Source: Cytobacillus oceanisediminis (GTDB lineage Bacteria > Bacillota > Bacilli > Bacillales > Cytobacillaceae). Taken from it: 64,000 bases of DNA. Below are positions 35,725 through 45,047 of the stretch, piece by piece; position 1 is the first letter of the stretch, and the number at the start of each line of letters is the position of its first letter. Under the pieces are notes generated by a model. That model searched no databases. It was not told the DNA's origin and saw only the letters and a list, made by a program, of their open reading frames with translations. The stretch spans positions 43,242 to 107,241 of the forward strand of contig NZ_VLKI01000018.1 in assembly GCF_007830235.1 (NCBI RefSeq). The letters are read 5' to 3'. A program made the translations under genes and the position numbers.

Positions 35725-35760
35725 AAAAAGAACCGGTTTCGAGGGAAGCCGGCTTTTTTT
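35725..35760. terminator. Terminator between ispH and yqfO
   Basis: AAAAAG..CCGG pairs with CCGG..CTTTTT with a two-base bulge, within A and T tracts. Confidence 0.7.
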
Positions 35761-35765
35761 TACCT

Positions 35766-36881
35766 TTATATAAATTGAAAAGGATCCGTATGTATCTCGG
35801 AAGGAAATATCGACACTTCATACCCTTTTTCCGCACAAAGCTTTTCCAATTTTTTTGTGACGCCCTTTTTCATTACCTTTTCCACATTATGGCCAGGGTC
35901 CACTATATTTAGACCCGCCATCATGGCATCATGGGCAACATGATAATACATATCTCCGGTAACATAAACATCCGCACCCTTCATTTTTGCGGACATAAAA
36001 TACTTATTTCCATCACCGCCAAGAACAGCCACTTTCTTAACCTTTGAGGAAAGGTCTCCTACAACTCGGACTCCGTCTACCTCGAGAGTTGTTTTTACAT
36101 GGCCGGCAAATTCCTCTAATGTCATCTCGCGGATTTCTCCTATTTTGCCGAGGCCTAAAACTTCCCCTTTGTTTTCAAGTTGGTAAATATCAAAGGCAAC
36201 TTCTTCATATGGATGGTTTTTGAACATTGCAGAGAGTACCCTTTTCTCCAAATGCTCAGGAAAAATAGTTTCTATGCGGACCTCAGCAACAGATTCAAGC
36301 TTCCCTTGCTGGCCAATATGAGGATTGGCTTCTTCGTTTGGCTTGAATTGGCCAGTCCCTGCTGAAGAAAACGTACAATGGCTGTAATTCCCAATAGCAC
36401 CTGCTCCTGCATCGCCAAGAGCTTTTTTTAACACCTCTGCATTTTCTTCTGGCACATACACAGCAAGCTTTTTCAAAACGGTTTCAAATGTTGGATATAA
36501 GACTTCTGTACTGGAAAGCTGCAGAGCATCCGCCAGCATATCATTGACACCGCCTTTGGCTACATCAAGATTGGTATGGGCTGCATATACCGCTATATCA
36601 TGTTTAATAAGCTTTTCAATAATTCTTCCTGATGGAGAGTCTGTTGCAATCTTTTGTAAAGGTCTGTAAATAAGAGGATGATGCGCAATAATCAGCTGCA
36701 CATTCTTTTCGATTGCTTCATCCACAACTTCCTCCAAGACATCAAGGGCTATCATTACATTTTGGACAGGATTGTTGAGCTTTCCGATTTGCAGGCCAAT
36801 TTTGTCACCTTCCATCGCGTATCCTTTTGGGGAGAACTGCTCAAACAATTGAATGATTTCATGCCCGTTTATTTTTTTCAC
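35766..36881 (-). CDS. yqfO: Nif3-like dinuclear metal-centre protein YqfO
   Basis: A 371-residue protein with the two halves of the Nif3/YbgI fold (N-terminal metal residues in IIAHHPLIYRP and HTNLDVAKGGVND, C-terminal GDMYYHVAHDAMMAGLNIVDPGH), and the CutA/PII-like inserted domain in the middle (about residues 130-260) seen in the long bacterial form. The role is uncertain; GTP cyclohydrolase-like and metal-hydrolase functions have been proposed. It overlaps trmK by four bases, as in B. subtilis (yqfN-yqfO). Confidence 0.93.
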   Translation of the reverse strand: MKKINGHEIIQLFEQFSPKGYAMEGDKIGLQIGKLNNPVQNVMIALDVLEEVVDEAIEKNVQLIIAHHPLIYRPLQKIATDSPSGRIIEKLIKHDIAVYAAHTNLDVAKGGVNDMLADALQLSSTEVLYPTFETVLKKLAVYVPEENAEVLKKALGDAGAGAIGNYSHCTFSSAGTGQFKPNEEANPHIGQQGKLESVAEVRIETIFPEHLEKRVLSAMFKNHPYEEVAFDIYQLENKGEVLGLGKIGEIREMTLEEFAGHVKTTLEVDGVRVVGDLSSKVKKVAVLGGDGNKYFMSAKMKGADVYVTGDMYYHVAHDAMMAGLNIVDPGHNVEKVMKKGVTKKLEKLCAEKGYEVSIFPSEIHTDPFQFI

Positions 36882-37585
36882 TGGTTTAAAACCTCCTCCA
36901 CCATTTTTATTTTCTGTTTTAATTCCTGTTTTCTCTTTTCGGTCTCTTCAGTGTCTGCTGCCTTCTCAAGCTGCATGAGAATACGTTCCCAGTTTCTCAA
37001 TTCCCCCTGCCACTTAGTTTGGAAGACCGCTGACTTTTCTTCGATTAAAAAAGGACCCATAAGCAAACCTTGTTCCGCGTTTTTATACGGCTTAAGCGGC
37101 TCCCCTTTTTCTGCTGCGAGTATTTCATAGATCTTTCCGTCTTCTTCAAGAATCTCTTCGGCTATAAGCTCCCATCCATGTTCTATAAGCCAGGTTCTAA
37201 TCGAAATTGCACTTAAATTGGGCTGCAGAACAAGCCTTTGAACAGAATCAAGCTTGCTCTTTCCTTCTTCGAGAATGGTCGCAATTAAAGCGCCTCCCAT
37301 ACCAGCAATTGTAATGCAATCTACTTCCCCTGAGTTAATAACCTCAAGGCCATTTCCTTTGCGAACAGCTATCTGATCCAAAAGCCCCTCCATTTCAACC
37401 TGGCTTTTAGCCGATTGAAATGGCCCTTCCACTACTTCACCAGCTATAGCAAAAGGGACAATACCTTTTTTTACTGCATAGCATGGCAAATACGCATGGT
37501 CTGAACCAATATCAGCTACACGTGCACCACTGGGAATATAATTTGTTACAGCTTCAAGCCGCTGTGATAATTTGTCCGTATTCAT
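36878..37585 (-). CDS. trmK: tRNA (adenine-22-N1)-methyltransferase TrmK
   Basis: SAM-dependent enzyme that makes m1A22 in bacterial tRNA. The 235-residue protein has a Rossmann methyltransferase fold with ARVADIGSDHAYLPCY, ITIAGMGGALI and LQPNLSAISIRTWL, and a C-terminal coiled-coil (GELRNWERILMQLEKA). Full length. First gene of the pair with yqfO. Confidence 0.95.
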   Translation of the reverse strand: MNTDKLSQRLEAVTNYIPSGARVADIGSDHAYLPCYAVKKGIVPFAIAGEVVEGPFQSAKSQVEMEGLLDQIAVRKGNGLEVINSGEVDCITIAGMGGALIATILEEGKSKLDSVQRLVLQPNLSAISIRTWLIEHGWELIAEEILEEDGKIYEILAAEKGEPLKPYKNAEQGLLMGPFLIEEKSAVFQTKWQGELRNWERILMQLEKAADTEETEKRKQELKQKIKMVEEVLNQ

Positions 37586-37660
37586 TCTGTCACCACTTAT
37601 CTATGTATTTAAAAGCGCAGAGCGCGCCACGCCTATCTGCTCCTAGTGCGAAATAGTTAA

Positions 37661-37688
37661 AAAGCTATCGAATATTTACGATAGCTTT
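37661..37688 (-). terminator. Second hairpin downstream of cccA
   Basis: AAAGCTATCG (37661-37670) pairs with CGATAGCTTT (37679-37688); TTTTT follows on the minus strand. It backs up the terminator at 37703-37730. Confidence 0.7.
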
Positions 37689-37702
37689 CTTATAGTATAA
37701 AA

Positions 37703-37730
37703 AAAGTCCTTTACATATGCAAAGGACTTT
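37703..37730 (-). terminator. Terminator after cccA
   Basis: AAAGTCCTTT (37703-37712) pairs with AAAGGACTTT (37721-37730) with a T-rich tail on the minus strand. Confidence 0.85.
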
Positions 37731-37740
37731 CATTATAGGT

Positions 37741-38106
37741 TTACTTAAGGCCTGCTAACCATTCGGCCATTTCTGCAGCCTTGTCTTGAGGCACTAACCC
37801 TGGAGGCATAGAGCCTTTACCATTCACAACGATATCTGCGATTTCATCCTGAGATAAACGTTCGCCTACACCAGTAAGAGCTGGGCCGACTCCTCCTTGA
37901 TACTGGTCACCGTGACATCCAATACAGCTCTTCTGATAGATTTCTTCAGGGCTTGCAGCTGCTGTTTCTTCGGTTTCAGCACCGCCGCCTTCCTGTTCTT
38001 TTGCAAGCTGGTCCATATCGCCAAGACCTTTAAAAGAAACAAGGAACATTGCTACCACACCGAAAACCATAATTAATACAAATGGAATGATTGGATTGCG
38101 ATTCAT
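37741..38106 (-). CDS. cccA: Cytochrome c-550 (CccA)
   Basis: A 121-residue membrane-anchored c-type cytochrome: N-terminal helix (PFVLIMVFGVVAMFLVSF), a Glu/Ala linker (EQEGGGAETEETAAASPEE) and a haem domain with CIGCH and the axial methionine in KGSMPPGLV. It carries electrons on the outer face of the membrane in the respiratory chain. Position upstream of sigA matches B. subtilis. ATG follows GGGAGG. Confidence 0.95.
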   Translation of the reverse strand: MNRNPIIPFVLIMVFGVVAMFLVSFKGLGDMDQLAKEQEGGGAETEETAAASPEEIYQKSCIGCHGDQYQGGVGPALTGVGERLSQDEIADIVVNGKGSMPPGLVPQDKAAEMAEWLAGLK

Positions 38107-38166
38107 GACTTAACCTCCCTTATGTAAGCACATTTCAGTTTAAGTAAGTATACAAACAATTTCTAT

Positions 38167-38206
38167 TTTACTTTAAAAAGGGCAGAAGGAAAAGCCCTAA
38201 AGTAAA
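38167..38206. other. Long hairpin upstream of cccA
   Basis: TTTACTTTA (38167-38175) and GGGC (38180-38183) pair with GCCC (38194-38197) and TAAAGTAAA (38198-38206), with a bulge AAAA. No T tract follows, so it is not an obvious terminator. Confidence 0.4.
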
Positions 38207-38236
38207 CTTTGTCATATCTTGTTCATAATTTAGGCA

Positions 38237-38264
38237 AAAACTCCATCCTGCTGGATGGAGTTTT
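38237..38264. terminator. Terminator near the acyl-CoA dehydrogenase gene
   Basis: AAAACTCCATCC (38237-38248) pairs with GGATGGAGTTTT (38253-38264). It lies about 115 bases past the stop of the dehydrogenase gene. Confidence 0.8.
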
Positions 38265-38377
38265 CATTAAGAACTGGCTTATTGCCGTCCCTTCAATTAT
38301 GATTTTTATTGATAATCGTTCTGTCTGTTTTCAGCATCTGCTTTCCACTTGATTTGAATACGCTTACTTTCCCTGCA

Positions 38378-39517
38378 TTAGCAGCCAATTTGGCGTGCAA
38401 TAACCATTCGCTGGATCTCGGAGGTACCTTCTCCAATCTCAGTAAGCTTTCCATCTCTCATGTATCGTTCCACATGATAATCTTTCATATACCCGTATCC
38501 GCCATGAATCTGTACTGCTTGATCGGCTATTTCCATACAAATTTCCGAAGCATATAGCTTGCACATAGAGGCCTCTTTCGCAAAAGGTCTTCCTTGGTCT
38601 TTCAGCCATGCAGCTTTATAAACCATGTTTCTTGCCAATTCAATTTTCATTGCCATATCAGCCAACTTAAACTGAATAGCCTGAAAGTTTGATAGAGAAC
38701 GACCAAACTGCTGGCGCTCCTTTGCATATTGCAGGGCTTTTTCGTATGAGGCCTGAGCAATGCCCAAAGCCATAGCACCAATTCCAATACGGCCGCCATC
38801 TAAAGTGATTAAAAACTGTTTAAAGCCCTCACCTTTTTTGCCGAGCAAGTGCTCAGTCGGTACACGCACATCTTCAAGAACAAGTTCTGTTGTATTGGAA
38901 GCATTCAGTCCCATTTTTTCATAATTATCAATGACAGTGAATCCTTGAGCATCCGTCGGCACAATAATTGCACTGATTTCTTTTTTGCCATCCTGTTCAG
39001 CAGTTACAGCTGTTAAGGCCAAATGCTTGGCATAGCTGGCATTTGTGATGAAGCATTTATTTCCATTGATTATATATTCTCCGTCCTTTTCGACTGCCCT
39101 TGTCCTTGTACCGCCTGCATCCGATCCTGCATTAGGCTCAGTAAGACCGAAAGCTCCAAAAGTTTCCCCAGTACAAATCGGTACAAGATATTTTTGCTTT
39201 TGCTCTTCCGTCCCGAATAAATAAAGCGGTGCCCCCCCAAGAGAAATATGGGCTGAATAGGTAATCCCGGTAGAAGCACAAGCCCTGCTTAGCTCTTCAG
39301 TTACAATTGCAAAGCTGACTGTGTCTGCCCCTGCTCCGCCATATTCTTCAGGAAAAGGAAGTCCCATTAAACCAAGATCGGCCATTTTCTTGAAAACTCC
39401 CACCGGAAATTCTTTCGTCCGGTCTCTTTCAAGAGCGCCTGGCGCTACCTCTTCTTCAGCAAAATCCCTTATTGTTTTAAGTATCATATTCTGTTCTGCT
39501 GTTAAATCGAAATTCAT
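38378..39517 (-). CDS. Acyl-CoA dehydrogenase (short/branched-chain type)
   Basis: A 379-residue FAD enzyme that makes the trans-2,3-double bond in fatty or branched acyl-CoA. It has FGLTEPNAGSD (FAD contact), the substrate-loop FLITLDGGRIGIG and the C-terminal catalytic region with MRDGKLTEIGEGTSEIQ holding the base glutamate. The family cannot tell short-chain (AcdA/MmgC-like) from branched-chain substrates. In B. subtilis no such gene lies between cccA and sigA, so this is an inserted gene. ATG follows GGGGGATG. Confidence 0.93.
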   Translation of the reverse strand: MNFDLTAEQNMILKTIRDFAEEEVAPGALERDRTKEFPVGVFKKMADLGLMGLPFPEEYGGAGADTVSFAIVTEELSRACASTGITYSAHISLGGAPLYLFGTEEQKQKYLVPICTGETFGAFGLTEPNAGSDAGGTRTRAVEKDGEYIINGNKCFITNASYAKHLALTAVTAEQDGKKEISAIIVPTDAQGFTVIDNYEKMGLNASNTTELVLEDVRVPTEHLLGKKGEGFKQFLITLDGGRIGIGAMALGIAQASYEKALQYAKERQQFGRSLSNFQAIQFKLADMAMKIELARNMVYKAAWLKDQGRPFAKEASMCKLYASEICMEIADQAVQIHGGYGYMKDYHVERYMRDGKLTEIGEGTSEIQRMVIARQIGC

Positions 39518-39561
39518 TTACATCCCCCTCATTCCGTTTTCTGTATCCGCTTTCATTACCA

Positions 39562-40086
39562 TTATATAAGGGATGTATAAGTTTTCTCAACATTTAAAAA
39601 CTTTTTAAAATATTTTATTATATGAATATAGAAATAAATAAGAGTAACAAACCAAATATACCGGATATCCAAAAATAGTGAAGGTTTAGCTTCCAGCCTC
39701 CCGCCAGCAAAAAACAAACAATTTAAAACCAGAGTCAAATACAGCATAGAATGATTTACTCTGTATTCACCCGACACAAAAGCACCAGATCCAATCAGCA
39801 GAATTAACGCGGCTGAAATTATAGGCAAATGATAAGATATTCCTTTTTTAGAAAAATAAAAAACCGCGAAAATACCTGCAAAAACAAAAAGGGACAAAAA
39901 GGCGATTTGCAAAATAATAGACAATTCAGTAAAATAAATTAAAAACACAGAAATTGGAATAAGCAGCAAGAAAATAAGGTTTAATAAATATACCATCAGT
40001 CCTATTTTCTCTTTTCTTAATTCCTTCGGCTGATTTCCTTCCGTGTAAAGAGCTAATAAGTAATCATAATATTGATCAGGAAGCAT
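39562..40086 (-). CDS. Hypothetical membrane protein
   Basis: A 174-residue protein I do not recognise. It has a cytoplasmic N terminus (MLPDQYYDYLLALYTEGN) and about five membrane helices, ending in a Lys/Tyr-rich tail. Similar short N-terminal signatures occur in uncharacterised Bacillus membrane proteins. The upstream GGAAG gives a moderate ribosome-binding site. It stands between the dehydrogenase and sigA with no shared overlap. Confidence 0.65.
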   Translation of the reverse strand: MLPDQYYDYLLALYTEGNQPKELRKEKIGLMVYLLNLIFLLLIPISVFLIYFTELSIILQIAFLSLFVFAGIFAVFYFSKKGISYHLPIISAALILLIGSGAFVSGEYRVNHSMLYLTLVLNCLFFAGGRLEAKPSLFLDIRYIWFVTLIYFYIHIIKYFKKFLNVEKTYTSLI

Positions 40087-40181
40087 TCGGCCAATCTTCC
40101 AGTATAATAGCTCATTAACAATAATTTATTTTCTGCTGTTATTCAACCATTAGCACATCCAATATGAAAATTTTGTAAAAA

Positions 40182-40217
40182 AAATAGTTTACTTCCATTT
40201 TAAGAAGTAAACTATTT
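40182..40217 (-). terminator. Terminator after sigA
   Basis: AAATAGTTTACTTC (40182-40195) pairs with GAAGTAAACTATTT (40204-40217), followed by T-rich sequence on the minus strand. Confidence 0.85.
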
Positions 40218-40233
40218 CCTGGCAATCCTTTTT

Positions 40234-41358
40234 CTATTCTAAAAAGTCTTTTAAACGCTTGCTGCGACTTGGATGTCTTAATTTTCTTAATGCCTTGGCT
40301 TCAATTTGACGAATTCGTTCACGGGTTACGCCAAATACCTTACCGACTTCTTCCAAAGTCCTTGTGCGGCCATCGTCCAATCCAAAACGAAGGCGGAGAA
40401 CATTTTCTTCGCGGTCTGTAAGTGTGTCGAGAACGTCTTCCAGCTGCTCTTTCAATAATTCATATGCAGCATGTTCAGATGGTGATGTCGCATCCTGGTC
40501 TTCAATGAAATCACCTAAATGAGAGTCGTCCTCTTCGCCTATTGGTGTTTCCAAAGATACAGGCTCCTGTGCAATCTTCAGGATTTCACGTACCTTATCA
40601 GGAGTCAAGTCCATATCTTCTGCGATTTCTTCCGGAGTTGGTTCACGTCCTAGATCCTGGAGAAGCTGACGCTGAACGCGAATCAATTTGTTAATGGTTT
40701 CAACCATATGCACAGGAATACGAATCGTTCTTGCCTGGTCGGCAATGGCTCTCGTAATGGCCTGACGGATCCACCATGTTGCATAAGTACTGAATTTATA
40801 ACCTTTACGGTAGTCGAACTTTTCAACTGCTTTAATTAATCCCATGTTTCCTTCCTGGATCAGGTCAAGGAAAAGCATTCCGCGGCCTACATATCTTTTA
40901 GCGATACTAACAACCAGCCGAAGGTTTGCTTCTGCCAATCGTCTTTTTGCTTCTTCATCGCCTTCCTCGATTCTCTTGGCAAGCGAAATTTCTTCCTCTG
41001 CTGAGAGCAAATCCACGCGTCCGATTTCTTTTAAGTACATACGGACCGGATCATTGATTTTAACTCCTGGAGGCACGCTTAAATCATTAAGGTCGAATTC
41101 CTCTTCACCTTTGGCAAGTTCCTGGACATTTGGATCGGCATCTTCGGTATCGCCTACCAATTCAACACCCTGATCGCCAAGGAACTCATAAAATTCATCC
41201 ATCTGATGGGAATCAACCTCAAACTGAGACATTCTTTCCGCTATATCATCGTAGGCTAGGACACCTGTCTTTTTTCCTATTTCAACTAATTGGTCTTTTA
41301 CTTGTTCAAGGGTCAACTCTGAATCAACCTCTTTTGAACGGGCCGATTTTTCAGCCAT
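40234..41358 (-). CDS. sigA: RNA polymerase sigma factor SigA (RpoD)
   Basis: The 374-residue housekeeping sigma factor. It has region 1.1 ([18 protein letters not shown]), region 1.2-2 ([52 protein letters not shown]) and region 4 with the -35 recognition helix ([20 protein letters not shown]). Full length, nearly the same as B. subtilis SigA. ATG 41358 follows GGAGGGGGACAT; ATG 41376 is possible. It follows dnaG in the sigA operon order yqxD-dnaG-sigA. Confidence 0.98.
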   Translation of the reverse strand: MAEKSARSKEVDSELTLEQVKDQLVEIGKKTGVLAYDDIAERMSQFEVDSHQMDEFYEFLGDQGVELVGDTEDADPNVQELAKGEEEFDLNDLSVPPGVKINDPVRMYLKEIGRVDLLSAEEEISLAKRIEEGDEEAKRRLAEANLRLVVSIAKRYVGRGMLFLDLIQEGNMGLIKAVEKFDYRKGYKFSTYATWWIRQAITRAIADQARTIRIPVHMVETINKLIRVQRQLLQDLGREPTPEEIAEDMDLTPDKVREILKIAQEPVSLETPIGEEDDSHLGDFIEDQDATSPSEHAAYELLKEQLEDVLDTLTDREENVLRLRFGLDDGRTRTLEEVGKVFGVTRERIRQIEAKALRKLRHPSRSKRLKDFLE

Positions 41359-41490
41359 ATGTCCCCCTCCTTCCAAAAATCACAGACATTCGTCATCCAT
41401 CATGCACATGGGAAAATTTCATAGGAGACGTTTATCCCAAGTAGCATGTGCCAGGCGCTTTTCCACGGCCTGGTTTCAATTTACTGCCAT

Positions 41491-43308
41491 CTATAGTGAC
41501 TTGCGCAATTGGATAATTTCCATTGCGATTAATGCCGCTTTTGCATAATCCTTTTGTCGTTCTGCTTCTTTTTCTTCATTAAGTTTTTCCTTTATTTTTA
41601 ACATCTTTTGATAATTCAACACCTGTTTAATATAATCAGTTAATTCCTGTTCGCTTATTTCCTCATTTATGGACATCATTTCGATATCCACCACGATCCG
41701 CTTAAGCTTTTCATCGTTTATAAAATTTATAAATGCACTTGGGTCAGGTGAATGGCCTTTTTCGTAAAAACCCAAAAGATATGTGATAATGGCCTGATGC
41801 TCATCGATGTTAAAGGTATTTCCCTGAAGCATATCCTGAACTTTAAAAGCTACGTCACTATCTCGAAGCATGTGGGCGATTAGTCTTCTTTCCGCTGTAT
41901 GGTATGCGGGTTGAAGACGGTCTGCCCTTTTCGGCACCACTTGAAGCTTTTTTTGAGGCTCAAAAGCCCCCTTGCCTTGCTGGTTCTTTTTCTTTTCCGC
42001 GTAAAAAACCTGCTTTTGCTGCTCTTTCAAAGCTTCAAGGGAAAGTGAAAACTCACTTGCAAGCTGGCGGAGATAATGGTCTCTTTCCACTGCTTTATCC
42101 AGCTGGCTGATTTCCTTTAATACTTCTTCGATATAAAGAAGGCGATCTCCTTCATTCTGAAGCCTTTTGCCTCTGCGCAGATAAAGCAGCTTGAAAGCCA
42201 TGAGAGTTACACTTGAATCAATTACCTCATTGCGGAACTTCTCTTCGCCATACTCATTAATATAATCATCAGGATCATATCCATCAGGCATTAAAGCTAC
42301 TCTTACCTTGCAGCCCGCTTCCGTCAGCAGATTCGCGGCTCTATAAGCTGCTTCTATCCCTGCGTTGTCGGAATCGTAACAGATCGTGATTGATTGAACA
42401 TTTCTTCTTAAGGAAGCGACATGCTCCTCCGTTAATGCTGTACCCATCGTGCCGACACCATTTCCAACACCGGCGCGATCAGCGGCGATAACATCTGCAA
42501 ACCCTTCAAAAAGAACGGCTCTTTGCAGTTTTTTTATCTGAGGCCTCGCCAAATGAAAATTATATAAAGTTTTACTTTTATTGAAGATTGCTGTTTCAGG
42601 GCTATTTAAATATTTGGGCTCATCGTCCCCTAGTGATCTTCCTGAAAAAGCAATCGTATTTCCGCTGCGATCAAAAATCGGGAACATGATTCTGTCTCTG
42701 AAGCGGTCAAAATAGTTCCCATCTTTCTCCCGTTTGATAATCAGCCCAGCTCTTTCCATAACACCTGCTGGGAATTTTCTTTTAGTCAGAAACTTAAAGA
42801 CAAAATCCCAGGACTTCAATGAATAGCCGATTTGGAACTTTTCAATTGACTCCATTGAAAAGCCTCTGTTAAGCAGGTATTCAAGTGCATGCTGACCATC
42901 TTTTGTGTTTACAAGCAGATGGTGATAAAATTTACGTAGAAGCTCATGGGCTTCCATCATCTGCTGCAAATCAACAGGCATTGATTTTGCTGACGCAACT
43001 GATGAAGCATCAATCTCAAGCTTAACATTTCCTTTTTCAGCGAGTTTTAGTGCAGCTTCCTGGAAGGAATAGCCTTCTAAATCCATCAAGAATGAAAAGG
43101 CATTGCCTCCTGCTCCGCACCCAAAGCAATGATAGATTTGCTTTTCAGGTGAAACAGAAAAGGAAGGAGTATTCTCACCATGAAAAGGGCAAAGACCAAA
43201 GTAGTTGCGCCCTTGCTTGTTTAATTGAATATAGTCGCCAATGACATCAACAATATCTACAGCTTGCCGAATTTCATTAACTTTTTCCTCGGCGATCCGC
43301 TCTGCCAT
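41491..43308 (-). CDS. dnaG: DNA primase
   Basis: Makes RNA primers for replication and works with the replicative helicase DnaB (DnaC in B. subtilis). The 605-residue protein has the zinc finger (Cys40, His43, Cys61, Cys64 in CPFHGENTP and HCFGCGAGG), the TOPRIM core with LFEGFADVI and ICYDSDNAGIEAA, and a C-terminal helicase-interaction region. ATG follows GGAG. Middle gene of the yqxD-dnaG-sigA unit. Confidence 0.97.
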   Translation of the reverse strand: MAERIAEEKVNEIRQAVDIVDVIGDYIQLNKQGRNYFGLCPFHGENTPSFSVSPEKQIYHCFGCGAGGNAFSFLMDLEGYSFQEAALKLAEKGNVKLEIDASSVASAKSMPVDLQQMMEAHELLRKFYHHLLVNTKDGQHALEYLLNRGFSMESIEKFQIGYSLKSWDFVFKFLTKRKFPAGVMERAGLIIKREKDGNYFDRFRDRIMFPIFDRSGNTIAFSGRSLGDDEPKYLNSPETAIFNKSKTLYNFHLARPQIKKLQRAVLFEGFADVIAADRAGVGNGVGTMGTALTEEHVASLRRNVQSITICYDSDNAGIEAAYRAANLLTEAGCKVRVALMPDGYDPDDYINEYGEEKFRNEVIDSSVTLMAFKLLYLRRGKRLQNEGDRLLYIEEVLKEISQLDKAVERDHYLRQLASEFSLSLEALKEQQKQVFYAEKKKNQQGKGAFEPQKKLQVVPKRADRLQPAYHTAERRLIAHMLRDSDVAFKVQDMLQGNTFNIDEHQAIITYLLGFYEKGHSPDPSAFINFINDEKLKRIVVDIEMMSINEEISEQELTDYIKQVLNYQKMLKIKEKLNEEKEAERQKDYAKAALIAMEIIQLRKSL

Positions 43309-43347
43309 ATGAACAACTCCATTACTTACTGAGGTATTCTATAAATA

Positions 43348-43788
43348 TTACCGAATCCCTTCAAAATTCGACAAAATGTTTGTCAGTTGTTCCACAAACC
43401 TGGACCGGTCCTCCCGACTATAAGGTTTTGGGCCTTTCCCGTATACTCCTTTTCTGCGCGCTTTCGCTGATAAATATCTCATATCAAGCGCAGTGCGAAT
43501 TTCATTTTCTTCAAATAAAATTCCCTTGGGTGAAAGGACATAAACTCCTTTTAGCAAAAGAGTCGATGCCAATCCAATATCCTGTGTAACAACCACATCT
43601 CCAGATTTGACATTATTCATGATGAATAAATCAGCTGCTTCCTTGCTGGAATCAACAAACTGCCAAACTGCCCCGTTCAGATCATTTTTCATGTGGGCAA
43701 ATGAAGCAACAAACACTGCATCCACGAAAAAGGAATTGGCAATTTCGACAATTTCTTCTTTCACGGGACAGGAATCTGCATCTACCAT
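43348..43788 (-). CDS. yqxD: UPF0178/DUF188 protein YqxD (NYN-like nuclease family)
   Basis: A 146-residue protein with VDADSCPVKEEI, DVVVTQDIGLASTLL and a basic C terminus (RRKGVYGKGPKPYSREDRSRF), the YaiI/YqxD family thought to be PIN/NYN-type nucleases. The first ATG at 43788 begins within the first strand (MVDADSCP), two to three residues shorter than relatives, and lacks a ribosome-binding site. A GGAGTGATG lies upstream of an in-frame ATT at about 43824, so an AUU start is possible. First gene of the operon with dnaG and sigA. Confidence 0.85.
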   Translation of the reverse strand: MVDADSCPVKEEIVEIANSFFVDAVFVASFAHMKNDLNGAVWQFVDSSKEAADLFIMNNVKSGDVVVTQDIGLASTLLLKGVYVLSPKGILFEENEIRTALDMRYLSAKARRKGVYGKGPKPYSREDRSRFVEQLTNILSNFEGIR

Positions 43789-44171
43789 AATGATTGGTTT
43801 GCCTAATGTTCTAATAATTCTACATCACTCCGCATATTCCTTCTTTCCAAGAATAACTTTTGCATTGAGATATATGTCGAATTTTTTCTTGGACGAAACC
43901 TTGACATGCCACAATAAATAGTTTATTCGTTCGGAATGAACTCTAAACCTATTCGGGTACATTTTTATCACAATTTTTTATTATAGTACATTAAAGTCTA
44001 TTTTGCCATTATTTTATCTCTATAATCTGAAACATCAATTTGAACATCGGAAGTCTACAGACAGCTGCACCGTCTATTCCCAGTTTGCTTATTTTTGCAG
44101 AACTAATGTCCGATTTTATAAGTATTCAGCACTTGATGGAAAGATTACATCGAAGAAAACTTCGGCAAAAG
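43789..44171. other. Intergenic region yqxD / yqfL
   Basis: About 380 AT-rich bases. It contains a TATAAT (43985-43980 on the minus strand) that could be the -10 of the yqxD-dnaG-sigA promoter, with a weak -35. No small gene was convincing. Confidence 0.4.
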
Positions 44172-44199
44172 AAAAAGGCACATAAAAAATTTTATGTGC
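44172..44199 (-). terminator. Terminator after yqfL
   Basis: GCACATAAAA (44178-44187) pairs with TTTTATGTGC (44190-44199); TTTTT follows on the minus strand. Confidence 0.8.
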
Positions 44200-45017
44200 T
44201 AACTTCTTGGAAAGCTTTTTCGGTATTGATTTAAGATCATATTTGCCGTTTCTTCAACAGCTTTATTGGTAACATCAATAACCGGGCATTTGATTTTGGA
44301 AACAATTTTTTCAAAATAAGATATTTCTTCTTTAATTCTCTCTATATTTGCATAGCTTGCACTATCACTTAATCCTAAAGATATTAAACGCTCTCTGCGG
44401 ATATAATTTAATTTTTCAGGACTGATTTTTAGGCCATAGCATTTTTCCGGCGGCACAAGAAAAAGCTCTTCAGGAGGATCCACTTCAGGCACAAGAGGGA
44501 CGTTTGCAACCTTCAGCCTTTTGTGTGCAAGATATTGTGAAAGTGGTGTTTTCGAAGTTCTTGAAACACCAATTAAGACAATATCTGCTTTTAATATTCC
44601 CCGAGGATCGCGGCCATCATCATATTTTACCGCAAACTCAATGGCTTCAATTTTTTTAAAGTAATCTTCATCAAGCTTCCTGACCAATCCTGGTTCAAAA
44701 AGCGGCGTTACATCACACGCCTTTTGGATTTGATCCATTAAAGGGCCGACGATATCGAATGTATAAATTCCTTCTTCAGCTGCCCTTTGGTTAATATATT
44801 TTCTCATATCAGGTTTAACCATCGTATAAGCAATCATCCCATTATCCAGCTTAGCAAGAGAAATGACTTCATCAATATGTACCTTTTCTTCAACATACGG
44901 AAACCGCTTGATGGTTATATCACTGCCGTTGAACTGGCTCGTTGCAGCCTTTGTAACAAGTTCGGCTGTTTCCCCAACTGAGTCAGAAACAACATAGATG
45001 ATCGGCATTTTTCCCAT
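44199..45017 (-). CDS. yqfL: Kinase/pyrophosphorylase YqfL (PPDK regulatory family)
   Basis: A 272-residue P-loop-like protein with [36 protein letters not shown] (phosphate-binding), and [17 protein letters not shown]. It belongs to the DUF299 family of bifunctional threonine kinase/pyrophosphorylases that regulate PEP synthase or pyruvate phosphate dikinase. B. subtilis YqfL modulates the CcpN system, and here too the gene lies directly downstream of ccpN. The ATG at 45017 has only a distant site (GGAG, 13 bases). Confidence 0.92.
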   Translation of the reverse strand: MGKMPIIYVVSDSVGETAELVTKAATSQFNGSDITIKRFPYVEEKVHIDEVISLAKLDNGMIAYTMVKPDMRKYINQRAAEEGIYTFDIVGPLMDQIQKACDVTPLFEPGLVRKLDEDYFKKIEAIEFAVKYDDGRDPRGILKADIVLIGVSRTSKTPLSQYLAHKRLKVANVPLVPEVDPPEELFLVPPEKCYGLKISPEKLNYIRRERLISLGLSDSASYANIERIKEEISYFEKIVSKIKCPVIDVTNKAVEETANMILNQYRKSFPRS

Positions 45018-45047
45018 TCTTCAAAACCATCTCCTTCTATCACAAAT

